DNA from: Chimonanthus salicifolius
Lineage: Eukaryota > Streptophyta > Magnoliopsida > Laurales > Calycanthaceae
Reading direction: 5' to 3'
Length of the DNA: 64,000 bases
Assembly: GCA_013350335.1 (NCBI GenBank)
Contig: CM023540.1
Coordinates: 55,304,905 to 55,368,904, forward strand
This document shows positions 1-11,103 of the stretch, in pieces. How positions within the stretch are numbered: position 1 is the stretch's first letter; each line of letters starts with the position of its first letter. The notes under the pieces are model-generated. The model made no database searches, was not told the origin of the DNA, and saw nothing but the letters and a program-made list of their open reading frames with translations. The position numbers were made by a program, and so were the translations under genes.

Positions 1-1194
1 GGCCCAATCAGAGCTCGATAGCTCATTGATCCAACTCATTAAAGTTAGAGGGGCAAAATGGTAATTTACCATTAACAATGTATTTATTGTTTGAATAATT
101 ATTTATTTATTATTATTTGAGTGATATTGATTTCTTTATTAGTGATTTAGATTCTAAAATTTATAGGTATCTTTATTTCATTATTTTAGAAAATTGTTAT
201 TAAAAAGTACTCGAAAAAGGTCCCGAAAGCTAGGAATTGATTATTTTAAATAATTTTAGAAGTTAGAAATTTTTTAAGAAAAATATGTATAGTCAGTTTT
301 ATTTTGAGTCATTGTTTTATATTTCCAGGTTTTGAAAATAGAGACTTTAAACTCTTAAAATAAATACAAATTAAGTTAAGTGAATAGTGTTAAAAACATG
401 AATTTTGTTTAAATCAAGTAATTATGATGAAATATAAATCTCCAAATTTTTATAGGACCTTTAGATTTTAAAACCCGACATTTTCGGTCAGATGGATTAA
501 ATTAAATAAATAATTTAATAGCTAAATATTAAAAATAAAAGAAACTGGATTTAAAATGCAAATAAGTTTAAAGGGACTAAATTGCAAATACCCAAAACTT
601 AAAACCGCCTGCGTAGCAGGTGACGATCAGAAGCAGCTGCGTCTGCAATCTATCACCGTAGCCTGCAGAGCAACATGGAAACTCCATGGCCATGCATGGA
701 ACCTACTACCCTACCTTCCATTCCTAATAAATTCAGGCCATTACTATAGGAATTCTTCACTGAATTCTCAAGAGCAAAACTACTGTTTTACTTTGTCTAT
801 TTTCACCATTAGCTTAAGTGGAAGATTTTTTCCAAACGTTGAATTTCAACCGAGGAGCAAAAGCGAAGGTAACCATTGTCTTTGTTTTTAAATTCTAGTC
901 AGTTTAGAATTAAATGGAAGTCATTTTGGTTAAGTTTTGAATCCTAAAATTGAATTTGAAGTTTAGTGATAAACATGATTTTTCTTGTGTCTTATTGGTT
1001 TCCCTTTTTAAACTGATGTTTTTAATCAGTATGAATGATCCAATTGATTTTGAAAGTGAAGAGGACTCATTGAAAAGTCCATCTGATCAAAAGAATATGA
1101 AAAATTACTCCAGAAAATCGACTGTTTCTGGATTCGTATTTTACACTGTTCCCACCCGTCACTGCTCTGTTGCACTTGACAGAAGAAGAAGACG

Positions 1195-1600
1195 ACTCTT
1201 GAAAGTTCCGAGACTCAACCTTCGGAAGGTCCGAAGGTAATACTTCAGAAGCTCTGAACTCCAGTTTGAGGTTCCGAAGGAGCATAGACTAACTATTGAA
1301 CTCTCTGTTTCTGCCGATCAGACCTTGACATTCTGAGACCCCTCGAATGTCCCGAACTGTTTGAAAGTTCCGAGCAGTCCTCGGCGGTTTCGAGACACAC
1401 AGACCGACTAATTTTTCCTGTTTTTGGTTCTGTTCGGTAGCAGGCTCGGAAGTTCAGAGACCTGAACTTCAAAAGTTCCGAAGGACAGAACTTGAGTTCC
1501 GAAAGTTCTGTAAAGACCCAGTTTAGGCAGTGGCTCGGAAAGTCCGAAGGCACAGTACCTAGTTCCGAGGCACATTTCGAAGAACCCAGACCAGGTTTAT
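1195..1600. repeat. Array of TTCCGAA/TTCGGAA palindromic motifs in E1 5' LTR
   Basis: Short copies of GTTCCGA, TTCCGAAGG, CTTCGGAAG and relatives recur every 15-40 bp in both orientations, making this stretch more GC-rich than its surroundings. The 3' LTR has the matching array at 9795-10150 with scattered substitutions. It is non-coding; the short reading frames across it are by-products of the motif. Confidence 0.7.
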
Positions 1601-1839
1601 CAAACGTAGTCTAATTTAGGATTTCATGAATTAGATCTTAGGTTTCAATTTGATGTTTTTACCCATTTAATAATTAAAAATGATAATAACCTCTTTTCAT
1701 TGGTATTATTATGTAAACCTATACTGTGTATTTACTTCCAGGTCGATACTCTCTATCTGTGGCTGAACCAACCCAATAGCTATCAGTAGTTGAGTGATTA
1801 ACTTCGCCACTTGGTATAAAAGAAGGGTTCGGGCACTAA

Positions 1840-1990
1840 GTGGTCTCTAGGCCTAACTCGCTATACGAGTAGTGACCTGAGCATCCTATATCTCTAGGCC
1901 TAACTCAATAGATGAGTAGTGGCCTGAGCATCTTATATCTCTAGGCCTAACTCAATATGTCTCCATGGTCTTTTCCAGGAGGCAATATGT
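1840..1990. repeat. Tandem repeat, about 54 bp x 3, in E1 5' LTR
   Basis: The phrase TCTCTAGGCCTAACTC followed by an AGTAGTGGCCTGAGCATC-like phrase occurs three times, the last copy diverged. The 3' LTR copy is at about 10412-10580. Confidence 0.7.
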
Positions 1991-2223
1991 GTAGTGGCTT
2001 GAGAACCCTATTATAGTACTGATTATTGCAATTTTAAGAAAATATATAGTAACCCATTAAGGAGACTCAGATCCATTACCCTTGGAATTTTTTTTGAAAA
2101 TAGGATAAAATGATTTGAAATACTATGAATATGTTTTGAATTATATCTGTGTATATTGATTGATTATTGGTTGTATATCTGTTTGCATCTTATACAGATA
2201 CTCCGATACCCCACACATTCGGC

Positions 2224-2264
2224 GAGGAGACTTAACAATTACAGAGGAGACTTAACAATTACAG
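2224..2264. repeat. Direct duplication of about 20 bp
   Basis: GAGGAGACTTAACAATTACA occurs twice back to back in the E1 5' LTR. The 3' LTR is truncated before this point, so age relative to insertion cannot be judged. Confidence 0.7.
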
Positions 2265-2482
2265 TAAGAGTAAATCAGGTTAAGAGGATCTAATGCAATA
2301 AGTGCTTTCAAGGATCAGACTTATTGAACCCATTTATATGCCTAGACATGATGCACTATTATGAAAAGTGCTCATTGATATTAACGATGTTTATCTTATA
2401 TTGTGATGATGATGAAACACTTATGAGCTATGATGATATTGATACTGCTTACACGTACCCTTAACTACTGAACTATTATCGG

Positions 2483-2583
2483 CTCAGGTGTGTCGATTAC
2501 CAGCCCAGGTGTGTCGGTTTGCGTCTACTGGCCCAATGTGTCAGTTGCTGGCCTAGGTGTGCCAGTACCGGTCCAAGTGTGTC
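2483..2583. repeat. Degenerate tandem repeat of about 22-27 bp
   Basis: Four or five diverged copies of a unit like CTGGCCCAGGTGTGTCGGTT lie in the distal part of the E1 5' LTR. Non-coding. Confidence 0.55.
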
Positions 2584-2947
2584 TAGGATGTACTTGTAAG
2601 ATTCTGCATTTTGACCGTGTCGGGACTTAATGCTTATAGTCAGTGTAATGTCTAGGTGTTACGTTGGATGTCAGCAGTTATGAAGATTACTTGATATATA
2701 TTGGCATGTTAAACTTATTATGATGAAATTGTTCATTTTGGCTAACCTGATGTTCATTACACTGCATTGTTATGTTCTTTTCACTGGGCTGGTTAGCTCA
2801 CACCCCTCACATTTCAGGAGATGTACCTGAGGAGGAAGACCCTCCATTTCAAGCTTAAGGATGGAAAAGTTGTTGCGGTTACTTGGAATTCCATGAATGA
2901 GAATTTCATTTATTTTGATTATTGGTTCATGGAACCGTGTTTTTGTA

Positions 2948-2967
2948 AAGTACCACTTGTGGTACTT
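2948..2967. other. Perfect 20-bp palindrome (hairpin)
   Basis: AAGTACCAC, two bases, then GTGGTACTT: a perfect 9-bp stem near the right end of the E1 5' LTR. It could fold in the transcript as a stem near the RNA end; no function is shown. Confidence 0.55.
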
Positions 2968-3165
2968 ATTTTGTAATCATGTATGAACCACCATGTTACT
3001 ACTAGTAACTCTGTTATGAATGATACTGTCTTTTTGTAATAGAAATATTTGTTTATATGATATATGTTTGTAAATGAAGTAGATATATGGTTTATATTTG
3101 AGTCCACATGTAAAGAACATGTATGACCTTCATTTTCTAATCCTATTTTTGGACTAGGACTGTAT

Positions 3166-3662
3166 ATGTTATTGACATTATCTAGCAATATTGATGAATT
3201 GTTTTATACAGATATGTCATGTAACGAGGAACATATGGAGATTTGGGACAAGGGAACCCATAGCTGCCCAATAGTACTAAATTCATCTACCAGCAACTCC
3301 AGTGTTCAACCTGAAAATGTTGAAGTATTCCCAACTATAGGAGAGTCATCATCAATAGGCATGTAAGCTTGCCCGAATATACACCATCCACTCCCAATGT
3401 TGACGATATGATGACATATGTTTGCAGGCTATGCAATTAGGAAGAGCACTACGACACCTATTGTCCCTATCCTATTAATGCGGAATGCCGAATATGTGGA
3501 TTTTGTGGGCATGGAAGGGAAATGACCAACTGTCCTTACATTGGAGGCTCAGGGATAGTATCATGCTTAACCTATGGAGTATTGGGACATATGTCATCTG
3601 CATGTCCTGACAATATCATATTCAATATTGATACTGATATGGAATCCTCTGCAGATGATTAA
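3166..3662 (+). pseudogene. Zinc-knuckle protein fragment between E1 LTR and gag
   Basis: An open frame (3166-3363) is followed by a candidate short intron (GTAAGC donor at 3363, TTTGCAG acceptor ending at 3427); joining them keeps frame into a second open stretch ending at TAA 3660-3662, interrupted by one TAG at 3438-3440. The second part shows three zinc-knuckle-like units: H-x4-C ending at YDTYC, C-x2-C-x4-H-x6-C in CRICGFCGHGREMTNC, and C-x6-Y..H-x4-C in CLTYGVLGHMSSAC, where one Cys is lost. This is not the element's own gag knuckle, which is at 4828-4869. Knuckle arrays of this kind occur in cellular RNA/DNA-binding proteins. I infer a captured host fragment; a decayed extra retroelement ORF is the alternative. 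The 65-bp intron is short for a plant and unproven. Confidence 0.45.
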
Positions 3663-3713
3663 GGCCGGGATTGTAGGGGAAGGGATGGGAGAAAGGAATG
3701 TAAAAATGTTAAT

Positions 3714-3769
3714 ATGTGTGTGTGTGTGTGTGTGTGCACGCGCGTACGTGCATGCGAGTGTGTGTGTGT
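3714..3769. repeat. (TG)n microsatellite with CA/CG interruptions
   Basis: About 12 TG repeats, then alternating purine-pyrimidine CACGCGCGTACGTGCATGCG, then more TG. It lies in the E1 leader upstream of gag. Confidence 0.9.
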
Positions 3770-3947
3770 TGTACTTAGGGTTTTCGCAAACTCTACTAAT
3801 TTCTGTGAATAAATAAAACCTGTGTTATGTTTATATTCTGTAAATAGACGTATATTTAGGATTTACACAACTCTTATGGTCTCTGTTGATGAGTTTCAAA
3901 TTCTCTTTGAATTATTAAGTGATATTACGAATGTGAATAACAGGAGA

Positions 3948-5037
3948 ATGTCAGGACCATTTGAAAATATTAGAGGCCGAGGCAGGAGAACAGGTCCTCC
4001 ACCCCGTGTAAATCCAGATGTACCCTACGAGGCTTTACGTGCAGCAAAGGAGGCATTCCAAAGGATTGCCGAGACTTTGCAGTATCCTCCTGTTAGGACC
4101 CCAGAAGAGAGAGCCACTTAGGCTTTAAAAGAATTCAAACGGTTGAATCCGACAAGTTTTTCCGGGATTGAACACCTGAGTGCGGCAAAGAACTAAATTA
4201 CTCAGATGGGTTGGATCCTTGATACCCTAGCCATTGCAGATGATCTACGAGTAACGCTGGCAACTTATCAACTGGAGGGTAATGCCTATGAATGGTGGGA
4301 GGCAAAAAGTCTAGTTCGTAATCACGAACCAATGACTTGGGAAGAACTTTCAGCTGCTTTTCTCACCCGTTATTACCCTAAAACGACGCAGGAAGCAAAG
4401 AAGAGGGAATTTCTTAACATCCCGCAAAGATCTGATACGGTTGCACGATATGCCATAAGATTTTTTGAATTAATGCAATTTGTGCCCTAGATAACAACAA
4501 ATGAAATAGAGAACATCCAACAAATTGAAAATGAACTTCGACCCTTCCTGCAATGGCAAGTGGCTGGGTAACCTTCAACACTTTGGAGGAAATCATTGAA
4601 CGGGCTTCGAAAGTGGAAGCTATAGATTCCACCAATAGGAATACCAAAATTTTCCAGAAACCTCCCTCCAACAAGAAGGCTAAATTCAACCAGAAAATGC
4701 CATTCTTTAAGAGAAACCAACCTGCTGAGGACAATCAAGCTAGTTTGACACACGACAGCTAGTGTACTATTTTTGCAACTAGCCTGGGCACACAACTAGG
4801 ACTTGCCCAATCGAGAAAGAAAAGACGTGCTATCACTGCAAACAGACAGGACACGTGCTTAGGGGTTGCCCTTATCTTGGCAAAGCCGTACCTTCACAGA
4901 ATATGGGTCCAGCTCAATTGGTCGTACAATCATCTTTTGGCAGAAGTTCACAACAAACTTCAAGAGGCTCAGTGGCGCCTAGGAACGGACCAACACGGAA
5001 CGGACAGGGAAGGGGACAGGGATGTCCTCAAACCATC
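3948..5037 (+). pseudogene. gag: E1 gag (Ty3/gypsy), degenerate
   Basis: This encoded the capsid/nucleocapsid polyprotein that packages retrotransposon RNA. The ATG at 3948 heads an Arg/Gly-rich start. A retrotransposon gag domain follows, with AYEWWEAKS near 4290 and FLTRYYP near 4362. A CCHC knuckle lies at 4828-4869 (CYHCKQTGHVLRGC, C-x2-C-x4-H-x4-C). In-frame stops occur at 4119, before 4203 and at 4488; a frame change follows about 4550, where the frame at 4553-4762 takes over. Homology to the T1 gag is clear in layout. It is non-functional as it stands. The ATG was chosen because it opens the conserved N-terminal part; upstream codons to 3822 are leader. Confidence 0.8.
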
Positions 5038-5067
5038 TAGGGGAGAGTCTACACGATTGAGACTCAG

Positions 5068-5420
5068 ATGGAAGAGCTGATGAAAAATATGGTGATGGAA
5101 GGTACACTAACCCTTTTTAGTTATTTGGCACGAGTACTTTTTGATACCGGTGCTTCACATTCCTTTATTTCTAGATCTTGCTGTGATAAATTGGATTTGC
5201 AACCGGTAGAAGTAAGTAACCCTTTGATGCTAGTGTCACCTTTGGGTAAGAAAGCGTTAGTAAACCAAAATTGCAATTCGGCGGTGTAGATTTGTCCTAT
5301 GACTTTCTGATCTTAGAAATGACAGAATTTGACGTCATTTTAGGTGCGAATTGGTTGAAAACTTATCAAATCTTGATTAATTGTTCTCAAAGGAGAACTT
5401 TTAGAGTCTGTTCAACTAAT
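5068..5420 (+). pseudogene. pol: E1 aspartic protease domain, degenerate
   Basis: Retropepsin-like protease that would cleave Gag-Pol. The active-site motif is FDTGASHSFIS, with Asp-Thr-Gly at 5143-5151. The frame breaks near 5280, and the second half (YDFLILEMTEFDVILGANWL) continues in the frame starting at 5271. The order after gag and before reverse transcriptase is standard for Ty3/gypsy. Confidence 0.8.
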
Positions 5421-7043
5421 GAAGGATTCATAGAAAAATTAATACCTTATGAGAGGATGAAAAGTAAATTTTTTGGTCTTAAGCCTTATCCGGGTAGTGT
5501 GGTGGCTAGTATGGGATGGGAAGATGTAGGTGGCGTAGAGTCTGATGTACCTTGGGTGGTGTGTGAGTTTATGGATGTGTTTCTTGACCAGTTAGTTGGG
5601 TTACCTCCACGCCGAGAGATAGAATTTATTATTAATCTACAGCCAGGAACATCTCTTATTTCCATGGCACCTTATAGGATGGCTCCAGCTGAACAGAGAG
5701 AGCTAGCTACGTAGGTAGATGAGCTTCTCAATCTTGGTTTTATTCGACAAAGTAATTCGCCTTGGGGCGCACCCGCTCTTTTGTGAAAATGAAAGATGGA
5801 TCGATGAGAATGTGTATAGATTACTGACGACTCAATCAGGTAACTATAAAGAACAAGTATCTATTGCCTAGGATAGATGATCTCTTTGATCTATTGAGGG
5901 GATCAAAATGCTTCTCTAAAATAGATTTGAGGTTAGGTTATCATCAGTTACGAATTCGAGAGGAAGACATTCCGAAGACTGCTTTCAGAACATAGTATGA
6001 TTTATATGAGTTTTTAGTAATGCCATTTGGATTAACCAATGCGCCATCCATATTTATGGATCTAATGAATCGTGTCTTCCGGTCATACTTGAGGGAATTT
6101 GTGATAGTTTTCATAGATGATATTTTGATATATTCATATATGAGGAAGAGCATGAGCGTCATCTATACATTGTTCTTCAGACCCTTAGGGACCACCAGTT
6201 ATACACCAAGCTAAGCAAGTGTGAGTTTTGGTTAGTTCAAGTATAACTTCTTGGATACATAGTGTCTACAAAAGAAATCCCGGTGGATCCAGCAAAGGTA
6301 GAAACAGTGAAGAATTGGAAAACCCCCAAGAATGTGTTTGAAATCAAAAGCTTTTTTGGATTAGTCGAATATTACAGGAAATTTATCCCACACTTTTCCT
6401 AGATTGTGGTACCAATGACCAGATTGACGTGGAAATATGTCAAGTTCGAATGGAGTGAAGCTTGTGAAAGGGCATTTTAGGAATTGAATGAGAAGTTGAT
6501 CACCTCTCAAGTACTGATAGTGCCTGAACAAGGACGAGGATATGATGTTTTTTGTGATACTTCTAAGTTTGGATTAGGATGTGTTTTAATGCAGGAAGGA
6601 AAGGTAGTAGCTTATAGTTCCAGACAACTAAAGGAACATGAGCAAAATTATCCAACTCATGATCTGGAACTGGCAGCGTTGTCTTCTCATTAAAACTTTG
6701 GAGGCATTACTTGTATGGTGAAAAATTCAATGTATTTTCTGATCACCATAGTCTCAAATATTTGTTTACTAAAAAAGATTTGAATATGAGACAACGAAGA
6801 TGGATGGAATATCTAGGAAATTACGATTTCAGTCTCTCTTACCATCCAGGAAAGGCTAATGTGGTGGCAGATGCCTGGAGCAAGAAATCACATGGCAATA
6901 TTGCATGTATGGCATCTTTGCAGTGGAAGATGTTGGAAATCTTATCTGACTATGATCTGGAGCTGATTGAAGGGAATAGGCCAGCAAGAATTCAAAAGTT
7001 GGTTCTACAGCCCGAAATAGTCGGATTAGTGATGGAAGAATAA
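5420..7043 (+). pseudogene. pol: E1 reverse transcriptase / RNase H, degenerate
   Basis: Would copy element RNA to DNA and degrade the RNA strand. Visible landmarks are PYRMAPAEQREL near 5670, [10 protein letters not shown] at 6020, the catalytic FIDD box at 6110-6121 (the gypsy form of Y/FxDD), an RNase H start around 6540 ([17 protein letters not shown]), and [20 protein letters not shown] near 6745. It is broken by several stops and at least four frame changes (for example about 5715, 5990, 6215 and 6690). Same family as the T1 polymerase at 35384-37144, but much older by its damage. Confidence 0.85.
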
Positions 7044-8440
7044 ATAATGAACCAGAAGCAAAGGATTTGGTGACTCAGATTGTAGGAGGAGCTAGTTTGA
7101 AATAATGAAAGATCAGGACTGACAGAAGTCTGACTTTCAAAGAGAAATCGTTTGTACCAAAATCAGGTGAATGCAGAGAGAAAGTACTTGATCACTTTCA
7201 ACGTTTTCGATTCGCAGTGCACCCAGGTGGTACAAAAATGTATCATGATCTGCGACAACTATTCTGGTGGAAAGGTATGAAACGGGAAGTGGCAAATTTT
7301 GTGTCTACATGTTTAACCTGTCAATAGGCCAAGGCAGAACATCAACGACCTGGTGGAAAGACGCAACCTCTTCAGGTGGGTAAATGGAAGTGGGAGCATA
7401 TCACTATGGAATTTGTGACTGGTTTCACAAAGTCATCTAAGAAAAACAATGCTATTTAGGTAATTGTTAATCGACTGACAAAATCAGCGCATTTCCTGCC
7501 CATTCTTTGACTGTCTTGGGTAAAATGTATCTAAAAGATAAAATTAGATTACATGGGTACCTGTTTCTATTTTATCTGATAGAGACCCTAGATTTGTATC
7601 TAGACTTTGGCAAGGATCATAGGAAGAGATGGGAACTAAGCTATGTTTTAGTACAACTTTCCATCCCCAAACTGATGGTCAATCAGAAAGGACCATACAA
7701 GCTTTGGAAGCTATGCTAAGGGCATGTGTCATGGATATGCAGGGAAGTTGGGAAGATCATTTAGCATTGATTGAGTTTGTATGCAACAATAGTTATCACT
7801 CTAGCATACAAATGGCACCTTATGAAGCCCTGTATAGTAGACCCTGCAAGTCACCTCTATGTTGGACAGAAGTAAGGGACAAAGCATTGTTGGGTCCAGA
7901 TTTGGTACGTGAGACGTCTGAACAAGTCAAAGTGATAAGACAACGTCTCAAGATAGCCCAAAGCAAACAGAAAAGTTATGCTGACAAAAGGCAGAGACCT
8001 TTGGAATTTGCAGTTGGTGACCGAGTATTCTTACGTGTGGTACCACGCCATGGAGTTTAGAAGTTCGGTCGTAAGGGAAAACTATCACCTCGATATGTTG
8101 GACCCTTTGAAATTTTGAAAATAATAGGGGAAATAGCCTATCAACTGGATCTTCCTCAGACAATGGCAAGAGTACATAGTACATTCCATGTATCTATGTT
8201 GAAAAAGTACGAGCCTGATCCATCTCATGTGTTGAGTTATGAGGACATTGAAGTTTCGGAAGATTTGACATTTGAAGAAGTGCCAATTGAGATACAAGGA
8301 TCTTGAATTCAAATAATCAGAAAGAAGTCCATACCACTAGTATAAGTGTTGTGGCAACATCCTGACATAAAACATGTGACGTAGGAACCAGAGTCGACAT
8401 TGCGGAGGCAGTACCCTAGTCTATTTAAAGAATAAAAAGG
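7044..8440 (+). pseudogene. pol: E1 integrase with chromodomain-like tail, degenerate
   Basis: Integrase that would insert the cDNA. The zinc-binding part lies near 7195-7325 (HPGGTKMYHDL ... CLTCQ), followed by core motifs with damaged linkers: a NRLTKSAHF segment near 7468, then FHPQTDGQSERTIQALE near 7660 in the frame of 7629-8060. The C-terminal [16 protein letters not shown] part is at 8102-8306. A chromodomain-like tail (VPIEIQ ... EPESTLRRQYPSLF) runs to about 8428 across stops. The tail places E1 with chromoviruses of the Tekay/Del type. Multiple nonsense codons and frameshifts make it inactive. Confidence 0.85.
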
Positions 8441-8460
8441 TACGAGGTTTATTTTAAATT

Positions 8461-8491
8461 TCAGGACGAAATTTCTTTTAGGGGGGTAGGA
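8461..8491 (+). other. E1 polypurine tract region
   Basis: TCAGGACGAAATTTC, then AGGGGGGTAGGA directly before the 3' LTR start TGTAATACCC. The G-rich purine run next to the LTR is the expected second-strand primer. Confidence 0.85.
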
Positions 8492-10588
8492 TGTAATACC
8501 CTGACCTGAATTAGGCTTAAAGAATATAATTTATCTTAATAAATCATGATTTAACATGTTAATCATGTAGTTTACAATGGGGGATTTGTGAAAAGTCCAG
8601 AATTGGCCCAATCAGAGCTCGATAGCTCATTGATCTAACTCGTTTGAGTTAGAGGGTAATTTACCATTAACAATGTATTTATTGTTTGAATAATTGTTTG
8701 TTTATTATTATTTGAGTGATATTGATTTCTTTATTAGGGACTTAGATTCTGAAATTTATAAGTATCTTTATTTTATTATTTTGGAAAACTGTTATTAAAA
8801 AGTACTCGAAAAAGGTCCCGAAAGCTAGGAAACGATTATTTTAAATAATTTTAGAAGTTAGAAAATTTTTAAGAAAAATATGTAAAGTTAGATTTTATTT
8901 TGATTCATCGTTTTATATTTGTACGTTTTGAAAATAGAGATTTTAAACTCTTAGAATAAATACAAATTAAGTTAAGTGAATAGTGTTAAAAACATGAATT
9001 TTGTTTAAATCAATTAATTATGTTGAAATATAAATCTCCGATTTTTTATAGTACCTTTAGATTTTAAAACCCAGCATTTTGGGTGGGATGGATTAAATTA
9101 AATAAATAATTTAATAACTAAATATTAAAAATAAAAGAAACTGGGTTTAAAATGCAAATAAGTTTAAAGGGACTAAATTGCAAATACCCAAAACTTGAAA
9201 CCACCTACGTAGCAGGTGACGATCGGAAGCAGCTACACCTATAAGTTATCACCGTAGCCTGCAGAGTGATGTGGAAAATCTATGGCCATGCATTGAACCT
9301 ACTACCTTACCTTCCATTCCCTATAAATTCAGGCCCTTACTAGAGGAATTCTTCACTGAATTCTCAATAGAAAACTACTGTTTTTCTCTGTCTATTTGCA
9401 CTGTTAGCTTAAGTGGATGATTTTTCCGATTGTTGAATTTCAACCCAGGAGCAAAAGCGAAGGTAACCATTGTCTTTGTTTTTAAATTCTAGTCACTTTA
9501 TAATCAAATGAAAGTCCTTCTGGTGAAGTTTTGAATCCTAAAATCAGATTTGAAGTTTAGTGAAAAACATGAATTTTCTAGTGTCTTACTGGTTTTGCTT
9601 TTTAATCTGATGTTTTTAATCAGTATGAATGCTCTAATTGATTTTGAAAGTGAAGAGGACTCGCTAGAAAGTCCATCTGACCAAAAGAATGTGAAAAACG
9701 AGTCTAGAAAACCCATTATTTCTGGATTCATATTTTATACTATCCCGCCCATCACTGCTCTGTTGCAGGTGACAGAAGAAGAAGACGACTCTCGGAAGTT
9801 CTGACAATCGGCCTTCAGAAGCTCCGAACTCCAGTTTGAGGTTCTGAAGGAGCAGAGACTAACTATTGAATTCCCTGTTTCTGCTGATCAGACCTTGACA
9901 TTCTAAGACCTGTTGGATGTCCCGAACTATTCGGAAGTTCCGAGCAATCCTCGGCAGGTTCCGAGACACATAGACCGACTGATTGTTCCTGTTTTTACTT
10001 TTGTTCGGTAGCTGGCTAGGAAGTTCTGAGACCTGAACTTCGGAAGTTCCTAAGGACAGAACTTGAGTTCCGAAAGTTCTGTAAAGACCCAGTTTAGGCA
10101 GTGGCTCGAAAGGTTCGAAGTCACAGTACCTGGTTCTGAGGCATGTTTCGAAGAACCCAGATCAAATTTTTGAAACGTAGTCTAATTTAAGATTTCATGA
10201 TTTAGATCTTACGTTTTAATGTGATGTTTTTACCCATGTAATAATTAAAAATGATACTAATTTCTTTTCATTAGTATTATTATGTAAACCTATACTATGT
10301 ATTCACTTGCAGGCCGATACTCTCTATCTGTAGCTGATGCGGCCAGATAGTTATCAGTAGCTGAGTGATTGACTTCACCACTCAGTAGAAAAGAAGGGTT
10401 CGGGCACTGAGTGATCTCTAGGCCTAACTCGTTATACGAGTAGTGGCCTGAGCATCCTATATCTCTAGGCCTAACTCAATAGATGAGTAGTGGCCTGAGC
10501 ATCTTATATCTCTAGGCCTAACTCAATATGTCTCAATGGTCATTTTCAGGAAGCAATATGTGCAGTGGCCTGAGCACCTTATTATATT
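8492..10588 (+). mobile_element. E1 3' LTR, truncated on the right
   Basis: Starts TGTAATACCC right after the polypurine tract. From 8605 it matches bases 1-2010 with point changes and small indels. Similarity stops at about 10588, where copia sequence begins. About 1.1 kb of LTR seen in the 5' copy is missing. The divergence between copies fits an old insertion. Confidence 0.85.
9322..9329 (+). promoter_or_regulatory. Candidate LTR TATA box
   Basis: TATAAATT preceded by a C-rich stretch and followed by CAGGCCC, in a conserved part of the LTR. The 5' LTR equivalent near 726 reads AATAAATT, so the box would be weakened there. Position and context fit an LTR core promoter; no start site can be seen. 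Confidence 0.4.
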
Positions 10589-11103
10589 CTAAATCTTTGT
10601 TGAAGTTAATGCAAATGTTGAAAAGTTTGAAGATGATGATTCTGAGTTTCCTCTGATTGGTTTATCATTTGTATACCATTCTGATGAGTGGATTTGAGGT
10701 ACTGGTTGTGCCTATCATTTGTGTCCCAACAGGGATTTGTATCCCAGCTTTCAGGAGTTGGATAGTGGATTTGTTTTTATGGGTAATGATAAGACCTGTA
10801 ATATGATTTGGATAGATAAGATCCAATTGAAGTTTTATGATGGAGAAGTTAAAGTGTTGGATGTTCGTCGTCTATCGGATTTGAAGAAAAATCTCATCTT
10901 GTTAGACACTTTAGAATTCGAAGGCTTTAAGCACCGATTTGACTTGATTAACATTTTGTACATTTTGGAAACAACTCTGGTTGTGTGGTGTCTATAGGCG
11001 CATTTAGAACACCTTGAGTGTAAATCGCATACAGATGCATATGGAGGAAGAATGGTTTTTCATTTCGTTTGGTTGGCGTGTGATTTCATGCCAAGGTGAG
11101 ATT
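10589..11103 (+). pseudogene. Ty1/copia protease fragment joined to 3' end
   Basis: Translation around 10670-10960 shows a copia protease core: a GTGCAYHLCPNRD stretch (a stop TGA sits just before it, and the usual catalytic Asp position reads Gly), GFVFMGNDKT and LSDLKKNLILLDTLEFEGF. The stretch 10719-10997 is open but its N-terminus is out of frame context. Gag-pre-integrase, integrase, reverse transcriptase and RNase H are absent. By about 11085 the sequence is already CATGCCAAGGTGAGATT, a copia polypurine tract. So this is a large internal deletion derivative. Confidence 0.75.

Larger units (their letters stand above)
1..3150 (+). mobile_element. E1 5' LTR, partial (Ty3/gypsy, Tekay/Del-like)
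   Basis: Bases 1-2010 align along their length with 8605-10588, the 3' LTR of the same element; about the first 113 bp of the LTR lie left of the window. After 2010 the 3' copy is truncated, so the right end is set by character only. It includes a pyrimidine-rich stretch near 2790-2815 and AT-rich DNA to about 3150. No primer-binding site like TGGTATCAGAGC is visible between 2800 and 3950, so the LTR end and primer site seem lost or replaced. The LTR holds GTTCCGAA-type palindromes (1195-1600), a three-unit tandem repeat (1840-1990) and a TG-rich repeat (2483-2583). Core call strong, right boundary weak. Confidence 0.7.

Noticed and set aside
4414..4795. Two minus-strand open frames of about 100 codons
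   Set aside because: They are antisense shadows of the E1 gag coding region.
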